Position numbers and translations under genes: made by a program. DNA of 64,000 bases, from contig NW_004798049.1 of the NCBI RefSeq assembly GCF_000002075.1, positions 195,277-259,276 on the forward strand. The letters are read 5' to 3'. Each line of letters begins with the position of its first letter. Position 1 is the first letter of the stretch. The notes under the pieces are model-generated. The model had not been told where the DNA came from and did no database searches. It saw only the letters and a list, made by a program, of their open reading frames with translations. This document shows positions 1-60,699 of this stretch, piece after piece. Source of the stretch: Aplysia californica (Eukaryota > Mollusca > Gastropoda > Aplysiida > Aplysiidae).

Positions 1-64
<64 letters not shown>
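1..64. repeat. (CT)n microsatellite
   Basis: An uninterrupted CT dinucleotide tract starting at the window edge, followed by a short CA-rich stretch. Confidence 0.98.
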
Positions 65-67
<3 letters not shown>

Positions 68-1206
68 TACACACAAACACACACATTCTCAATGTTGTTG
101 TTTTTTATACAAAATGCTTTGCAAAAAAATTTCAAACAAGTTGGAGATTTGTTTTGTCTTTAGCTGGCACCCCTGGTCAAGCATTTTCAGAGGATTTTTT
201 CCTGGATTCAGGAACTTATGCAACTTTGAAAAAATTGTTTTAAAGTTTTGTTTATCTTTTCAGTTTAGTTCAATATGTTGAAAGAACGAAGAGAAGAAAA
301 GAAAGATGTGATGACGTTTTTGTCCAAGAAGTGAGGCATTTTGAGTTACAACAGTATGTTGTAAGAAATTCATATCTGACTTAGATCGCTAGTTGCAACC
401 TGCTACATGATAATTCATAAATTAATTCATAATATCGCACCACTTGGTACATCATGAAACGTATTCACATAAAAAATTGTTTGTCATTTCGGTACTGCAC
501 CCTGGTTTTGAACAAGGCGTAGAGTGTTCTACTCAAGAACACTCCCTCAATGACCAGTGTTTTAGATCTGTGTCACTGACATTGTTTTATATTGAAAGGC
601 TGATGATTTATTGACCTCTTAATCACCAGTGCTGTGTCCATCCCTGCTTTCGGAATGTCAAATTTATTGACGAGTTATCTAAAATATTCAAATTATGAGA
701 AAGTTTTACATGATTTGGCCCAAAAAAAATATCTTCTGATGAGGATTTTATTTCATACCTTAAGAGATTATATTTTATTTAGGAATTCTATAGACACTTT
801 AAAAAAATGGTCTTATACAACATAACCATTCCTAAAGGTTGCAAAGATTTACTTTTATAGATGCTAGTACTATAAGATTAAATTTTTGTCATAATGTGGT
901 GAGATGACGAGACATTTATTGTGTTGATCGCGATTTGTTGAGATTGAAGTACATAGATCTTGCAGCATTTATACTTTTATTTGCTCTTTTGAACACAAAT
1001 CTTTGATATGTATAGTATGTAACGATTGTTTCTTCGTATTCTCAATCTGTAGAAATCCCATTTTGGCAGTTGTGTGTGAGTGTCTGGCCCGTGAAAGTCA
1101 AGGCTCATAGTTACAACATATACACTTCAGGATTGAAAGGGGGGGGGGGAGGATTTGTTTATCATCAATAGAATTTCACCAAGTCATAGTGATGCAGGAT
1201 GTACAG
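65..1206. other. AT-rich stretch, no gene recognised
   Basis: No splice-bounded coding exon or repeat family recognised. There is a short G run at 1140. It could be intergenic or the 3' UTR of a plus-strand neighbour. Confidence 0.5.
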
Positions 1207-1210
1207 ACCA

Positions 1211-1531
1211 AAAATATGCCGGACAGATGATAACCCTTAGGCCTACAGTTCCAGTTGTGTGTATTTCTCTCACAGGGCGCTGACCACTTCTAACCCAGTC
1301 CGGTACTTTTAACATAATCTATCCAATTGTTTCTGAAAAATATTCTCCATGTTTTCTTCTGAAACTTCAAACAAAAGAAATATAGGATATAGAATCTTTT
1401 ACTTTAATGTGTGAATAAAATTGCTGACACTGTCAGTATTGGTTGGGCCACAGAAGTCAAGGACTCCAGTATTACTTGAACCAGAGGGTAGTAAGGGCTA
1501 AAGTTAGCACGATGCTGTAAGGGTTAAGAGC
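1211..1531. mobile_element. MITE, piggyBac-like ends (copy 1)
   Basis: The left end reads TAACCCTTAGGCC and the right end CTGTAAGGGTTAA, an imperfect inverted pair beside TTAA-like sites. The interior (TTTCTCTCACAGGGCGCTGACC and the segment around 1450) resembles 39683-39918. It contains no transposase. Confidence 0.5.
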
Positions 1532-1543
1532 AGTTATATAGTC

Positions 1544-2175
1544 ATAGAAAATAGAGACGGGCGGGAAGCGCTTTTTCCTTCGCGAGCGAGAAGACCGAGT
1601 AGCTGACCTATTTCTCGCCGAGACCGGTCCCGGGAACGAGAAATACTTCCCGTCTCGTGTCTCGAGTCTCGAGCAATGCTTCTCGTCTCGTGACCAATTT
1701 CTCTTTTCGCCCCGTAGTTCGAGCCGCTCTTTCAGCGAGAAGGCCGGCCGTGGCCGAGATTTCTCTTCTCGCCCCACAGAACGAGCAACCCGTTTAGCGG
1801 GAAGGCCGGTCGTTGCGGGGATCTAAACTTAGAAACTAGGCTTGCCCTGGTGCGCAGGCGCAGGCGGTGAAGGAAGGTAGGGAGACGACCTAGGCCTAGG
1901 CCCTGATCAACTCCCCACTCGCCTCGTCTCGCCACCCTCTCCCCTCCCTTTCAGTTTCACACACAGGACGGCACGATGATGGGTGGCACTGTCTGCGTTG
2001 TCATTTCTCGCCTCTCACTCTCTCACTCTCGTTACTGTTACTCATTATGTCAAGCCAACGAGCAAGTATCACGTCTCGGTACCGAGCAGAAGTTTAGTGC
2101 CCGGGAAGTGACGGGAAGGCCGTTTCCCGCGAGAAACGAGACTCGGCTCGTCTCGTGCCTGCCCCTAATAGAAAA
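1544..2175. mobile_element. Non-autonomous hAT-type element with 8-bp TSD
   Basis: The element at 1552-2167 (616 bp) is flanked by a perfect duplication ATAGAAAA (1544-1551 and 2168-2175). Its ends are TAGAGACGGGC and, reversed, TAGGGGCAGGC, similar to hAT termini. It is strikingly CpG-rich with many GAGACGAG-type motifs, against AT-rich surroundings. No transposase frame is seen. An 8-bp duplication is the hAT hallmark. Confidence 0.85.
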
Positions 2176-3780
2176 CAGTTTCCTTTATATAATAAATAGG
2201 GAATCATTTTATTATTAAATGGAAGAGAGGTTTACTGTATCCAAGACAATTAATGACATATTGTTTTGAATTTGTAGAAGTGCTTTTTATTTCTGTGATC
2301 TTTTATTATTGATCTGAAGTACAAATGTGATGCTTTTATTCCGTCCAGCAAATCCTGTTTCTAGGCAATTTTTTGCTTACCAAAGGGCACATGTGATCTA
2401 CAAATTGTCTTTGCTGATACAGTTCCTTTTTCTTTTCTATAATTTTATGAGCCGTTTGCTTTGATCTTTTGATATTTTTCCTTTCACGACTTCATTATTT
2501 TTGTGTATGAATTATCAGATTTCTGTAGATGTCTTTTTTTGTTTCTTGTGGGTTTAATGTTCCTGATGTTTTTTTGTTCTCTAGAGTTGTATACTTATAT
2601 TTTCAAGGATATATATATATCCATTTTCACCTCTAGTTTCTCAAAAAGGTATCTGAAAAAAGAAATAATAGAAAAGAATTGGAAGAAAAGTTAAGGAGAT
2701 GGGAAAAAAAGTAAAATTGATCAAAGAAAAGATATTTATTGCTGGTTTGTGTGTGACCGCTGATAGTATTCCATCTTCTGAAGAATAATGTATATTTTTC
2801 CAAATTTTGATACTTTTAGACCAGTTCTTACACTGGACAAGTGTTTTTATGAGTTTTCATAACTTAAGTTATAATAAGTTATAATTTGCACTGTAGATGT
2901 ATCGAGGATATGACAAGCAGAGCTCTCTCTTGAAGGAGGACATAATATACTTTAGTGTTCTGTCTTGTCCCTTCAACTACCAAACTCGTGCCCGTTCAAA
3001 CACTGAGAAAAGGATTTCAGTGCTTGCCATGGACACTTTTTTTCTGTTGTGTCAATCCTGAGTTCAGGCCTTGAATAATGAGGAGAAGCAGCATTTTTTT
3101 GGTATTTGATGTACCGGATATATACATGAGCTTTTATTTTTAAATAAAATCAAAAGCAAAAAATCAAACTAACTGTGGTACGTGTGATAATATATTGCAC
3201 TTGTTATGTAAGTTAATTTATATGAGTGTTGTGATTTTTGCATTTTTACAGGGCTTTTGCAATTTTATTTTGCACATTGCAAATTTCTTGCAAGAGGGCT
3301 GTTACATAGATGATAGAGTCCTGCTCTTGAGTAGAGGCCACAACTTTTAAAAATTAAAATGGATTCCCTCTGAGGGCTAGAAAGTTGTTAGTTCATTGCT
3401 GTTATTGTAGTGAGGGACATGAAAGAGGATTTAAAATGGTTCATAAATAACATAAGCTATTCACTTTTGGCAGGGTAGGGTATAACTCCTTTTTATAATT
3501 AAAAAAAACCCATTTAGAGTAATTTTGCTTCTCTTCTGAAGTTACAGAATATCCTTTCCATCTGCAAATCCTTGTTTGATTTTAATTTGTGGTCAGGGTC
3601 TTAAGTGAAGTGGTTATCACTGTACAGTTTTACTTAAGAAAAACTGTTCTATGGACCAGGCTACTTTGTAGAGTGTTGTTGTGTAGCCTACATAAGCCTT
3701 GGCCGACAGGCATTTGAAAACTACAGAAGAAAAACTGGTGATGTCCAAAACCATCATCCTTTTCTTCAAATCCCCACTAT
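2176..3780. other. AT-rich stretch, no gene recognised
   Basis: Only short open frames without coding character. No repeat family recognised in 2176-3780. Confidence 0.5.
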
Positions 3781-3781
3781 A

Positions 3782-3958
3782 TGTCCCCGTGGTTTTATTT
3801 TTTTAAAATTCGGAAACTATGCAAACTGAGTCCAAAAATGTGAAATTATGCGATTCTGTTAATTCTAACAAAGAATAATAAAGGAAAATAATCGGAAATT
3901 ATGCAAAAAATGATCAAATGTTGCTAAATTATGCAGGGTGCATAAAACCCTGGGGACA
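3782..3958. mobile_element. MITE with TGTCCCCGTGGTTTTAT ends (copy 1)
   Basis: The left end TGTCCCCGTGGTTTTAT and right end ATAAAACCCTGGGGACA are inverted. The interior matches 36488-36656 closely, including ATTATGCAAACTGAG. Confidence 0.8.
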
Positions 3959-5620
3959 GCTCTGTGCAACACAATGATTACAGGAAAAGATAAAGCCTAT
4001 CTGAAATAACCACTGAGAGAATATTTCAACAGCGGATCACAAAAACTTCAAAAAATTCTACGCAAGAGAGAAACAGGAAGTCTTTGGATAGAAATTTTCT
4101 GTCAGCGGGAACATGAGACATCACCAGTTGTTCTTCTCTAGTCTTCATTTGTTTATGGGTCAACAACAGTGATAACGACAGTGACGACAACAACAACAAC
4201 AATTTTACACAATTCTGTTATGCCTGGGTCCTTACTCAGCTATGTAGCAGCCCTCTAATCTGTTACCAATGTTACTGCTACTTCATTTCCTCCTTTTTTT
4301 TCCTCTTTATTATGCAAATTAGAAATGATGGATGATCAAAATATTGTGAAGAACTGGCTTTCCTGTGTTGGTATATTAATTTAAATGCTTCTTCGTTCTT
4401 CTTCGCTGTAATCTAAAAAATACAATAACAATTTGTGGCTCAACTCTAAAATTTTTCTCCCAAGAAGATGGTGACATAAGATTTTGTGACTGACTTGTCT
4501 TGTGTGTGTAATTTCTCATTATAATTTTTTTTTTTCAAATTGAGTATGCTGAACTCTTTACCGCAGTGAAATTCTTTACCACTAGATCTAGGTATTTCAT
4601 AACCCCAAGCCTGATGTTGTGTTTGGAACAGATTTTAGAATTGTTGATATGGTGTTGCCTGCTCTGTGATTGTGGAGATTTACGAATTGAATTCTAATTA
4701 CATTTGCAAACTTAACCTTGCCTTAAGTTTATTTTATTATGTGTACTTATTACCTCTAATTTAACTGTCATGAAATATGCATTTTGATTAGCAAGAGCTG
4801 GTTTCTTGCAGGGAATAATTTTTTATTAATAAAATCTTTATTAACCTTTCCATGGCTTCCAGATGTTCTTTATATTGTCTCATAAAGAGTGGTGTGGTAC
4901 TGGTGGACCTTTATGCGGACAAGATGTTTGTTTTTTGCTCAAGTCTGTTATGATTTGAAAGTCTTTCGATACATGTCAAGTCTGTTATGATTTGAAAGTC
5001 TTTTGATACATGTCAGGTTCACTTGGGTTTGAGTTTGTAATAAGCAGGTCGACAGAAGATTAACATTTAAAAAGTATTCATCATAAAGTGTAAGAGATGG
5101 ACACATACCTTATGATGCATGGTACTTATGTACGTGCTTTTGAATCACTATTTCCTAAAATCAATAATTTCATTCGCCATTAGAGGACCAATCGTCGACT
5201 TCATTCAATATTATAGTAGGTAAAAATTTTGATAAAATTAAGCTATAGAGTTTGATGAGGTGCATTGTTTGATCTTAGTCTCATCTCGTTCCTCTTCTTG
5301 AAATGATAACAGATTTAGACTAATGAAACATTTTGTGTTATGATAACGTGCTCAGTGAAATACAACAATTTTTTTGCTTCTCTTCAAATCCTCGTATTTT
5401 GACACACGACATTGATGAACGATTGTGACGATATATTGTTTACAACTAGCAGATATACAAGATGATGCTACAGAGTTTGTAAATGATTCTGAACTCACAG
5501 CTTATTGTATTTTAATCGAGTGTTTTCTTAATTTTACCACTCCTATCATCACAACAGAATGTGAAATGCAGACAAATAGCTATCTTAGAATTACAAAATT
5601 ATATCTGACATTTTATGTTT
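3959..5620. other. AT-rich stretch with a short tandem duplication
   Basis: No exon recognised. At 4939-5015 a unit of about 38 bp (TCAAGTCTGTTATGATTTGA and on) occurs twice with one or two differences. The rest shows no known family. Confidence 0.5.
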
Positions 5621-5624
5621 TTTG

Positions 5625-5780
5625 AGTTACTGAGACTATGAGGTCAGAAACTGAATGTTCCATCTGCTCTATCAAAAGCATTAGATTATTTGGAGTTGTT
5701 ATCAAGATATTCAAAGAATTTCATTCAAAAAAGCTTGACATGTTGTGAAACTCAAAATTTTTTACGTCACATTTCTCAAA
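5625..5780 (+). repeat. Diverged interspersed repeat (pair with 54765-54915)
   Basis: Shares TATGAGGTCAGAAA, TCTGCTCTATCAAAA, ATCAAGATATTCAAA, AAAGCTTGACAT and a TTACGTCA/TTTCTCAAAA end with the segment near 54.8 kb, in the same order. Family unknown. Confidence 0.7.
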
Positions 5781-5795
5781 AATAGGTTTGTAATT

Positions 5796-5976
5796 CTTTA
5801 GTTTTAGTAAGAGTTTTACGGCACTTGCAACACAATAAGGTCATATAAGTGCCGAAGATTAGAGATGCTACAAGAGAGTAACAAACACAAAAAAGAAGGA
5901 GGAGAGAGATAAGGACGATAGATATTTGATAGAAAAGAAGGAGCAGATCACACCAGAGCACCCGCCAACCACCCAC
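5796..5976 (-). mobile_element. SINE-A copy, 9-bp TSD
   Basis: TTTGTAATT flanks it at 5787-5795 and 5977-5985. On the minus strand it begins GTGGGTGGTTGGCGGG, has the core TTTGTTACTCTCTTG, and ends in the tail shared with the LINE (CTTATTGTG-x-TTGCAAGTGCCGTAAAAC). Confidence 0.88.
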
Positions 5977-6142
5977 TTTGTAATTGTAAGGTAGCAAAAC
6001 ACAGCACAATGAACATTGTCTCAGGGGATGGAACAATGCGTTTTGAAGTGATAAGTGTAAGCAGTTTGTATTCTCATCAGTATTTCAGGACCTAGGAACT
6101 GTAGTGTATCACAGATTTTAAGTGAGTGGAAAGAAGCAATTA

Positions 6143-6595
6143 TAGTTTAGCTTTTTTTAGATTAGTATGGGGTTTTACGGCGCTCGCAACTGCTTTTCTC
6201 AACAGTTTATCTCTTGGTCTGGTACTGTTCAATATTTCTATTTAAAACGTTAAAAATTATAAAAATGGAGTGTAAATAGATTTAAATTTAAATTTAAAAT
6301 ACATTTAAAAATTCATAGCTATCCATAAAGGCCAATGGCCTTCATAAAATCCCAAATTCTGTTGGGATCAACGACGGAAAAAATGTCTTGCAATTTTTTG
6401 CATTCAAAGTATTTCCCTCGGGTCACTCCGAAGTCTTGACATTTGGTTAAAATGTGTCTAATGGTAAAATATGTGTCGCATCCGACACTTTTCATCTCCC
6501 TGAAGGAGGTATTTGTGTGTTAGGGCTGCGTGTCCAATGCGTAATCAAGTAAAATTGACTTCGTCTCTTCTGGAGAGGTTAGTTTAGCTTTTTTT
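6143..6595 (-). mobile_element. 5'-truncated LINE copy with 16-bp TSD
   Basis: TAGTTTAGCTTTTTTT occurs at 6143-6158 and 6580-6595. The insert (6159-6579) on the minus strand carries the LINE C-terminal segment (RRDEVNFT, then RIGHAALTHKYLLQGDE-like residues, with stops) and the 3' UTR ending at the GCGAGCGCCGTAAAAC tail. It matches 60500-60970. Confidence 0.9.
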
Positions 6596-6870
6596 GAGTC
6601 GAGTACAAAGAAGCGCATTAACATGAAAACAACCATTTAGAGCTGGGGAAAAGAAAGAAAAAATGGACAAAAACAACTGGAGGAAAGAAAAGAAGTAGGG
6701 CTTGCTCTCCTATCACTCCTTGGTTTGAGTGAAGAGAAGTACATTAAAACAATAAAAGTCATGTTGTATCAGAAGAAAACAAGACTAACAGACAAGAACA
6801 ACTGAGTGAGAGTAAAGAATTCAGATCTACCAGTGACAACCTCCGATCAACCACTGAAAAAAGAAGTTGA

Positions 6871-7232
6871 CAACTGTATAAGGTAATATGAGCGCCAAGG
6901 GGTGGATGTCAACAAAGAAGTCCAAACGGGAAATCAAGCATACTCTGCTAGCCTCAACAGCACAAAGTCTGCTTCGACTATCAAGGCACCCTGGAAATAG
7001 CAGTCCACAAGAGAGTGACCAACATACAAAAGAAGCAGAGGAAAAATGACGATAGTAAGGATGAGGAAAGAAAAAGCAGGAGTTCCCCCTGCATTGTTCC
7101 TGCACAGTATGAGCATGACATTGATAAATCAGCCCATTCACAATTCTACTGTGCATAAGAACATGTTAATATCCCCCCTTTGGGAATGGCCTAAAGACAA
7201 CTTCAGTCAGTAGCACTGCCCTGGTGGGGGGA
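6871..7232 (-). mobile_element. SINE-B copy
   Basis: About 360 bp, matching the other B copies from the GGCGCTCATAT tail region to the C-rich head (CCCCCCACCAGGGCAGTGC). The last bases of the LINE-type tail are missing. Confidence 0.85.
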
Positions 7233-7723
7233 GTAAGTTTTTAGTATTTTGACCTCAAGAACCGAAACTCAACACTCAAGGTAATGGTAGTATCATGGTT
7301 GAGACATTTTAATATAAAGCAAAACAGTAAATGAGTAAAATACATCAGCATCAGCATGACGGAGTTAGTAATTAAAATGCTACAATGGTATTCAACGGAA
7401 TGATGCTTTTTGGTAAAAATATACAAAACAACAACACCAGAGGAGGCAAGGAATCTTTGTGTAGAGGCACAGCTGTACAAATTGTTTCACGGAACTTGTG
7501 AGTTCCAATATTTAAAAAAAACTAGCTAAAAACTCAAAACAAAATTTAAAAAAACCACTCCAAAATCCTAAGCCCAGGAAGAAGAACAACAAACAGAAAT
7601 GTATGAGAGGAGAACTACAAAAATGAGATCTCCCCCCCTCTCCTTCCACTGCACCCTTCTCTTCCCCTGACCCTAACCGCTCCATGAACACAGTAAAAAC
7701 AGACCCCTCACCCTTCCCTTGGA

Positions 7724-7921
7724 AGGACTTCCGTAACGAGCGAACACCTCATCAAACACAATAAAGAAGAGGCCTAGACCAAACCCTAACCCTAACCCTA
7801 CCCCTAACCCTACCCCTAACCCTACCCCTAACTCTACCCCTAACCCTAACCCAACCCTTACCCCTACCTCAAGCCCTCAATTCTGCTCTGTCTCATAGTG
7901 GTCGCTCGTTACGGAAGTCCT
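7724..7921. repeat. Telomere-like CCCTAA tract between 20-bp inverted repeats
   Basis: 7779-7865 is a degenerate CCCTAA/CCCTACCCCTAA array. It is bracketed by AGGACTTCCGTAACGAGCGA (7724-7743) and its reverse complement ending at 7921. This could be a MITE that contains telomere-like DNA or a repaired break. Confidence 0.8.
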
Positions 7922-9159
7922 CCCCTTCCCTTTTCCCAGTCACTAATCCTTCCCCTTCTATGAACACAGTTAACAGCAAACTCTCCACCCTCTTCCTTCC
8001 AAAAGATATTCTCAGATTTCCTCAAAGTAAATTTGACTATTCTGCCGTCTTATCACAGAAAAACGTATATGCCAAAAATGACATTTCACAAGAGAGGCAA
8101 AAAAACTAACTTTTTGTGTGTGTTTCAACTTAACTAAAATTTGGTCGATCTGATTATTTGATGTCAATATTCATTGGCCGGTGTAACTTTTGTCTGATTT
8201 GCTGAGGTATACAGTAAATAGTTAGGCAGTAGTTGATTAAAATGTATTTAGTCATAACAATATCGATATGCAATTAGGTTACAATGCATATTTTCAGAAG
8301 CCAAAAACTTCCTTAATTTTAATTGTACCGCCATCAAACCAAGATAAATTCCCCTCTGGGATAATAAAGTACTATCTTATCTTATCTTAAAAAGACGTGC
8401 TTTGAAAAGGGGTTTCTCCCCTATATAAAAACACTATGAGACCTAATTATGCATACATTTTTTTGTCATAAGAAGGCAGTATTTATGTCACTGTAAAAGA
8501 GAACAATGCCATGGTCATAACCATTTTTATATTTTATTAATATTATGCAAAGAAAATAAAAGAAACCATTGGAAGATACCACAAGAAAACATCAGATTTT
8601 ATAAATAGCTAAAATAAAATTATTTTTTAAAAATGTGCTGAATTTGGTCATTATGCTTGAAAGGCTTTCGTGATTGCTGCAAGTCAATTTTCCTTACAGG
8701 CAAGAACAACAAACGGAGAAAAAAGAATTTACATAAAATGTTCTTCATAAAGGCACTAACAGCCAAATCTTCAGCAAGGTATGGATCATCTCTCTCCATT
8801 TGTCTACTTTTCTCTATCTGTGTCTTTCTACTATCAAACTGTCTATTTATGGAACAAATGATTTTCAAACTTGGCAACTTTCTGTCACACTGTACTAACG
8901 TGCATCTGAAAGTCTCAAAGTACAGTCTAGTACAAAATAATATCAACCTACCACAGGTTTTACTTTGCCTCAATTGTGGAATAGACAAGGGGCTTGGTAG
9001 AGAGTTGCTCGCTTTGTAACTCACTAGGGGAGAGAAGATGGGTTCAAAACTTATGTAACAACTTAAGCCATAGGAAACTTTTTTCACAATTTTCTGCTTT
9101 GCCGCATTTTTGTGCAAAAGAAACATGATAAAACTATCCTAAACAAATAGATGGAAACG
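7922..9159. other. Intergenic stretch, LINE-like tail
   Basis: 8341-8395 reads AATTCCCCTCTGGGATAATAAAGT followed by (TATCT)n; such a phrase with a short tandem tail resembles CR1/RTE-type LINE 3' ends. Nothing else recognised. Confidence 0.45.
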
Positions 9160-11947
9160 GTTAACATAAGCCTAATACACAGCTTTATTTCTGCAGCAAC
9201 GGGCATTGTACTGACAAACAATCCCCCTCCGCCTCTCCCTGGAGTGTAAGGAAGGCTTGTCTACCTGGACAAACCAGGACTTGAGGGATGAAAACCCTGG
9301 ATAAAATATCAATGTTTGGAAGAGAAAGAATATTATGACACTTGCAGTATTTTACACAGGGTGTAGTCTCCACACATAACATCAAATAACATTTTTGGGG
9401 GGTAAAATGAGACAGCACTAATGGTACCCGTACATCCCAGCCTGCTGTGGGGCAGCGAATTAAAGGAGAGGTCATACTTTCAGTCTCAACAGGAGCTTTC
9501 TCAATAATGTTTCAGAAAGATGCTAAGCAGGATCTCCGAGAAAGTGCGGGAGAAGAAATTATAGGGATGCTATGTAACTAGCCTAAGTAGATGTAACCAG
9601 TGTTTTATGAAGTATAGCTATTTCTATTGATGAGTTGGCAACTTCTACATCACATATGTGGTGGAGTAACTCAAAATTGTTCTTGGAGTGGTATCTATTC
9701 AAATTGTCACAATCTAGAATACTTCAAATACAGTTTACCACTGAGCAGGACGGCCTATATTGTAGAGATCTCAGGATAAAGCTCCAAATGTATAAGGCAT
9801 CATTTGTTAAAGCCAATAACAAAGTAATCTACATCATTGATAAAATAACAATCAGTGTTGGCATAGCGCTAAAAAATGAAGACTATAACATGGATATAAA
9901 TATGTACGCTTCCATACCAAAAACATATTCTACATTTGAATACATTTGAGATTTATATCATTAGGCAAAGAAAAAAAAGTGAGTACAGACGTATAGCTTG
10001 TGAACAGTTAGTATTGCTAAGAAATATATCACAAACAGTTCACTGCAAAAGTATCAACTATGGTTTCATCAGCTTCTCTCAGTTCTCCTTTGACATTTGT
10101 AGAAACTTAAATATCAATCATAGAACAGTGACAGAAGAATATATAAATATGCACTCCCATTTGAGCAAACATTACTTGTTTTTGTCAGTTTCAATTCCTG
10201 ACAAAAGCAAACTCAATAACAGAAATTCACAAAATGATGCATGTGCTCTTCTGACTGCAACCAAATAAATTTATAGGGCCTACCTTATAAGCAAAGGGCT
10301 GGAAATATGTAGAGCTATTTGCTTGGCTTGGAATGTTGAATACTGTACGCTAGACCAAAATTAAGCATGAGAGCTTTTTAATAGATCATTAGGAGAAAAA
10401 AAGAATACCAGCTGTTCAGAAGGCTGTTTTTTAAGGTTCAGATCTTGAAGGTTCATCCCTTTTAAAGTTATTGAAAAAAAAAGAATTCCTAACAAATGTT
10501 TATCTTGGAGATTTAAAAATATTTAACACAAATGAGACTTAAAAAATTGATCCACATTTCATTGCTCTAAACCTTAGACCCAAATCCTTATCCACTACCA
10601 AAATAAATATTTTCGTACTTTCGTTCTGTACACTACAAAATAGCCAGGCATTCAAAACTCTATTCCCACCTGTGTATTCACAATATTAAATTAAAATAAA
10701 AAGACATCATCAACTATCTCCTTTTTCATACTCCATTTTAACTCTCACTTTTATCCATATCACTCAGGTCAGTATAAAGGTGAAAAGCTTTAAGAAGCAA
10801 CTGCATAACAGCAAACAAGTACTTTGGTAAACATTTGTTTTTTTCATAGCTTAAAAGTTCCGAATGCTCAGACAAGAACATGTAAACCAGTTGTGCTCAA
10901 CGGAAGCTCGATGGAAGTTCTAGCAAGGGTTCAGGTGAACAATTTAAAGCAGCATCTACATTTCAACTTTCACATAAAGTGAGGACAACAGTGTGGAGTT
11001 ACAGATAGTGGCTAGAGAGACACTCATTTAGTGATTTCTTATTGTACAAAACATCAAAAAGCTTACATTGCACAAAACACAGTCATCGCAATAGAAAATA
11101 TTAAATCAATTATGAATACGAGTGGCTTAATCAATATAAACTATGATCAACAGGATTGTCAGTCTGCTTGCCTATTTGCAGTAGTCTCCACCCAAGACTC
11201 AAAGACTCAGCAGGTGTTTCTGTGGGGGGGGGGGGGGGGGGGCAAGGAGGGGGAAGAATACACAATAGAATTGTCTGCTTCAGAAAGTGCAATATCTGGC
11301 AGTGATAACGTATGTCAGCTTATATCTGCTGGTGAGGCAGTCCCGTGTCTGTTTCGTAACTTCCCTTGTAGTTTTTCTTTGAACAATAAAGAGTGCTCAA
11401 GGCATAGATCTAATTTGGGTACCCTCTTTCGCACATTTTTTCAAACTTCAAAAAATGAATCAGTGCTTGTAGAACGATGCTGAGGATATATATATATATA
11501 TGCATGGAGTAAAAATGCTGTCCTATATGACTGGTTGGACCAAAGGTGTCAAGATCTCAGGCTTGAGACAACAGTCGTATCATTCCTGAACTTTTCACAA
11601 ATTTTTTTCATTGACAAAAAAAAAATAAACAAAAAAGTTAAAAGAGCATACATGGAATTCTTGATCAACAGAATTAAAAATCTGAACAAAGCGAAGCTGT
11701 ATACTGTAAAACTCAAATAAAATCATCTTTAAGCTGACAGCTGGCAATGTTTCCATCTAAACAAAAGTAGGCCACTATTTCTCTTTAAAAACCACATTGC
11801 CAGTTATTGTCATAAAACGGTGTAAATTAAAAGGGCAGGCACTATTATTAAGGTTTTCACAAACAATAAATTATTATCAGCATTTCACCTGGAAACAAAG
11901 GCAAATATTGAACACTACACTCTGGTAACTCAATGTCCCTAGGGGTC
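9160..11947 (-). other. Probable long 3' UTR of the aGPCR gene
   Basis: After the stop codon there are about 2.8 kb without a coding exon, SINE or LINE that I recognise, unlike the crowded DNA on either side. It ends at the first AATAAA on the minus strand. It includes an 18-bp G run near 11226. Confidence 0.4.
9184..9189 (-). promoter_or_regulatory. Candidate polyadenylation signal AATAAA
   Basis: The minus strand reads AAATAAAGCTGTG here. It is the first exact AATAAA I found downstream of the aGPCR stop. A T-rich stretch follows about 30 bases on. No transcript end is visible in DNA alone. Confidence 0.38.
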
Positions 11948-59944
<47,997 letters not shown>

Positions 59945-60033
59945 CTGGAATAAGAACAAAGGAAAAGAGGAGAAATTTTCACATATTATTACAATAATAA
60001 CAAACACATTGTGACAATGAAAATATATAACAT

Positions 60034-60043
60034 AAGAAAGTAT

Positions 60044-60114
<71 letters not shown>

Positions 60115-60172
60115 CAACAATGACAATAATAATAATTTTAGTAATAATAATATTAGTAAAAATAATAACAAT
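60034..60172. repeat. (AAT)n microsatellite
   Basis: AAT trinucleotides with AAC and ACT interruptions. Confidence 0.96.
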
Positions 60173-60254
60173 AAATACATAAACAGTATTTTAATGGCGT
60201 ATTTCCCCGCTCAACAGCAAGCTCCAAGTGTTTTTCAATCTATAAGGGCCTACA

Positions 60255-60475
60255 TGCGTCTTTTATCCCAGCAGACCCTGTGAGACTTAGAAATATTCTT
60301 GGCTTCTCTGGAAGTGTATTGTGCAGGCAGCTGAACAAGAATCCAAACACTAACAAACTGACAAGATCTTTCACTGTTTTAAAGCAAAGTACCCATTCTC
60401 ATGTGGGTGAAGTGAGGAAAATTCGTGCTATGAAAGGCACAACATTGGGCTCCTGATGAGGTTTGAATCCATGAC
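60255..60475 (-). mobile_element. SINE-E copy
   Basis: Shares AAACTGACAAGATCTTTC, the GGTGAAGTGAGGA-AATT block and the B-box region GGTTTGAATCCATG's complement with 26520-26800. Confidence 0.68.
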
Positions 60476-60699
60476 CCTGTTTGTTTTGTTGTAGTAAGAG
60501 CTTCAAAGCGCTCGCAACTGCATATGGTCATATGAGCGCGAAAATAAGTGGGTTCTATTCGCAACAATTCACAGGACAGCCCGATTCTGGTTAACACATT
60601 TACCAAAATGCTTAAATGCTAAAAACTTGGTGTAAATAAAATTTTTATTTAAATAACTTTTTAAATAGCATAACAAAAATTTTATTCACAATTTTCCAT

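Noticed and set aside
5776-6036. Open frames inside SINE copies (also 23.9, 24.9, 25.8, 44.2 kb)
   Set aside because: The recurring phrase VGGWRVLWCGL is only the translation of the SINE-A head.
8620-9126. 168-residue minus-strand open frame
   Set aside because: No domain, odd composition and no splice context; an overlapping plus-strand frame of similar quality shows that it is chance.
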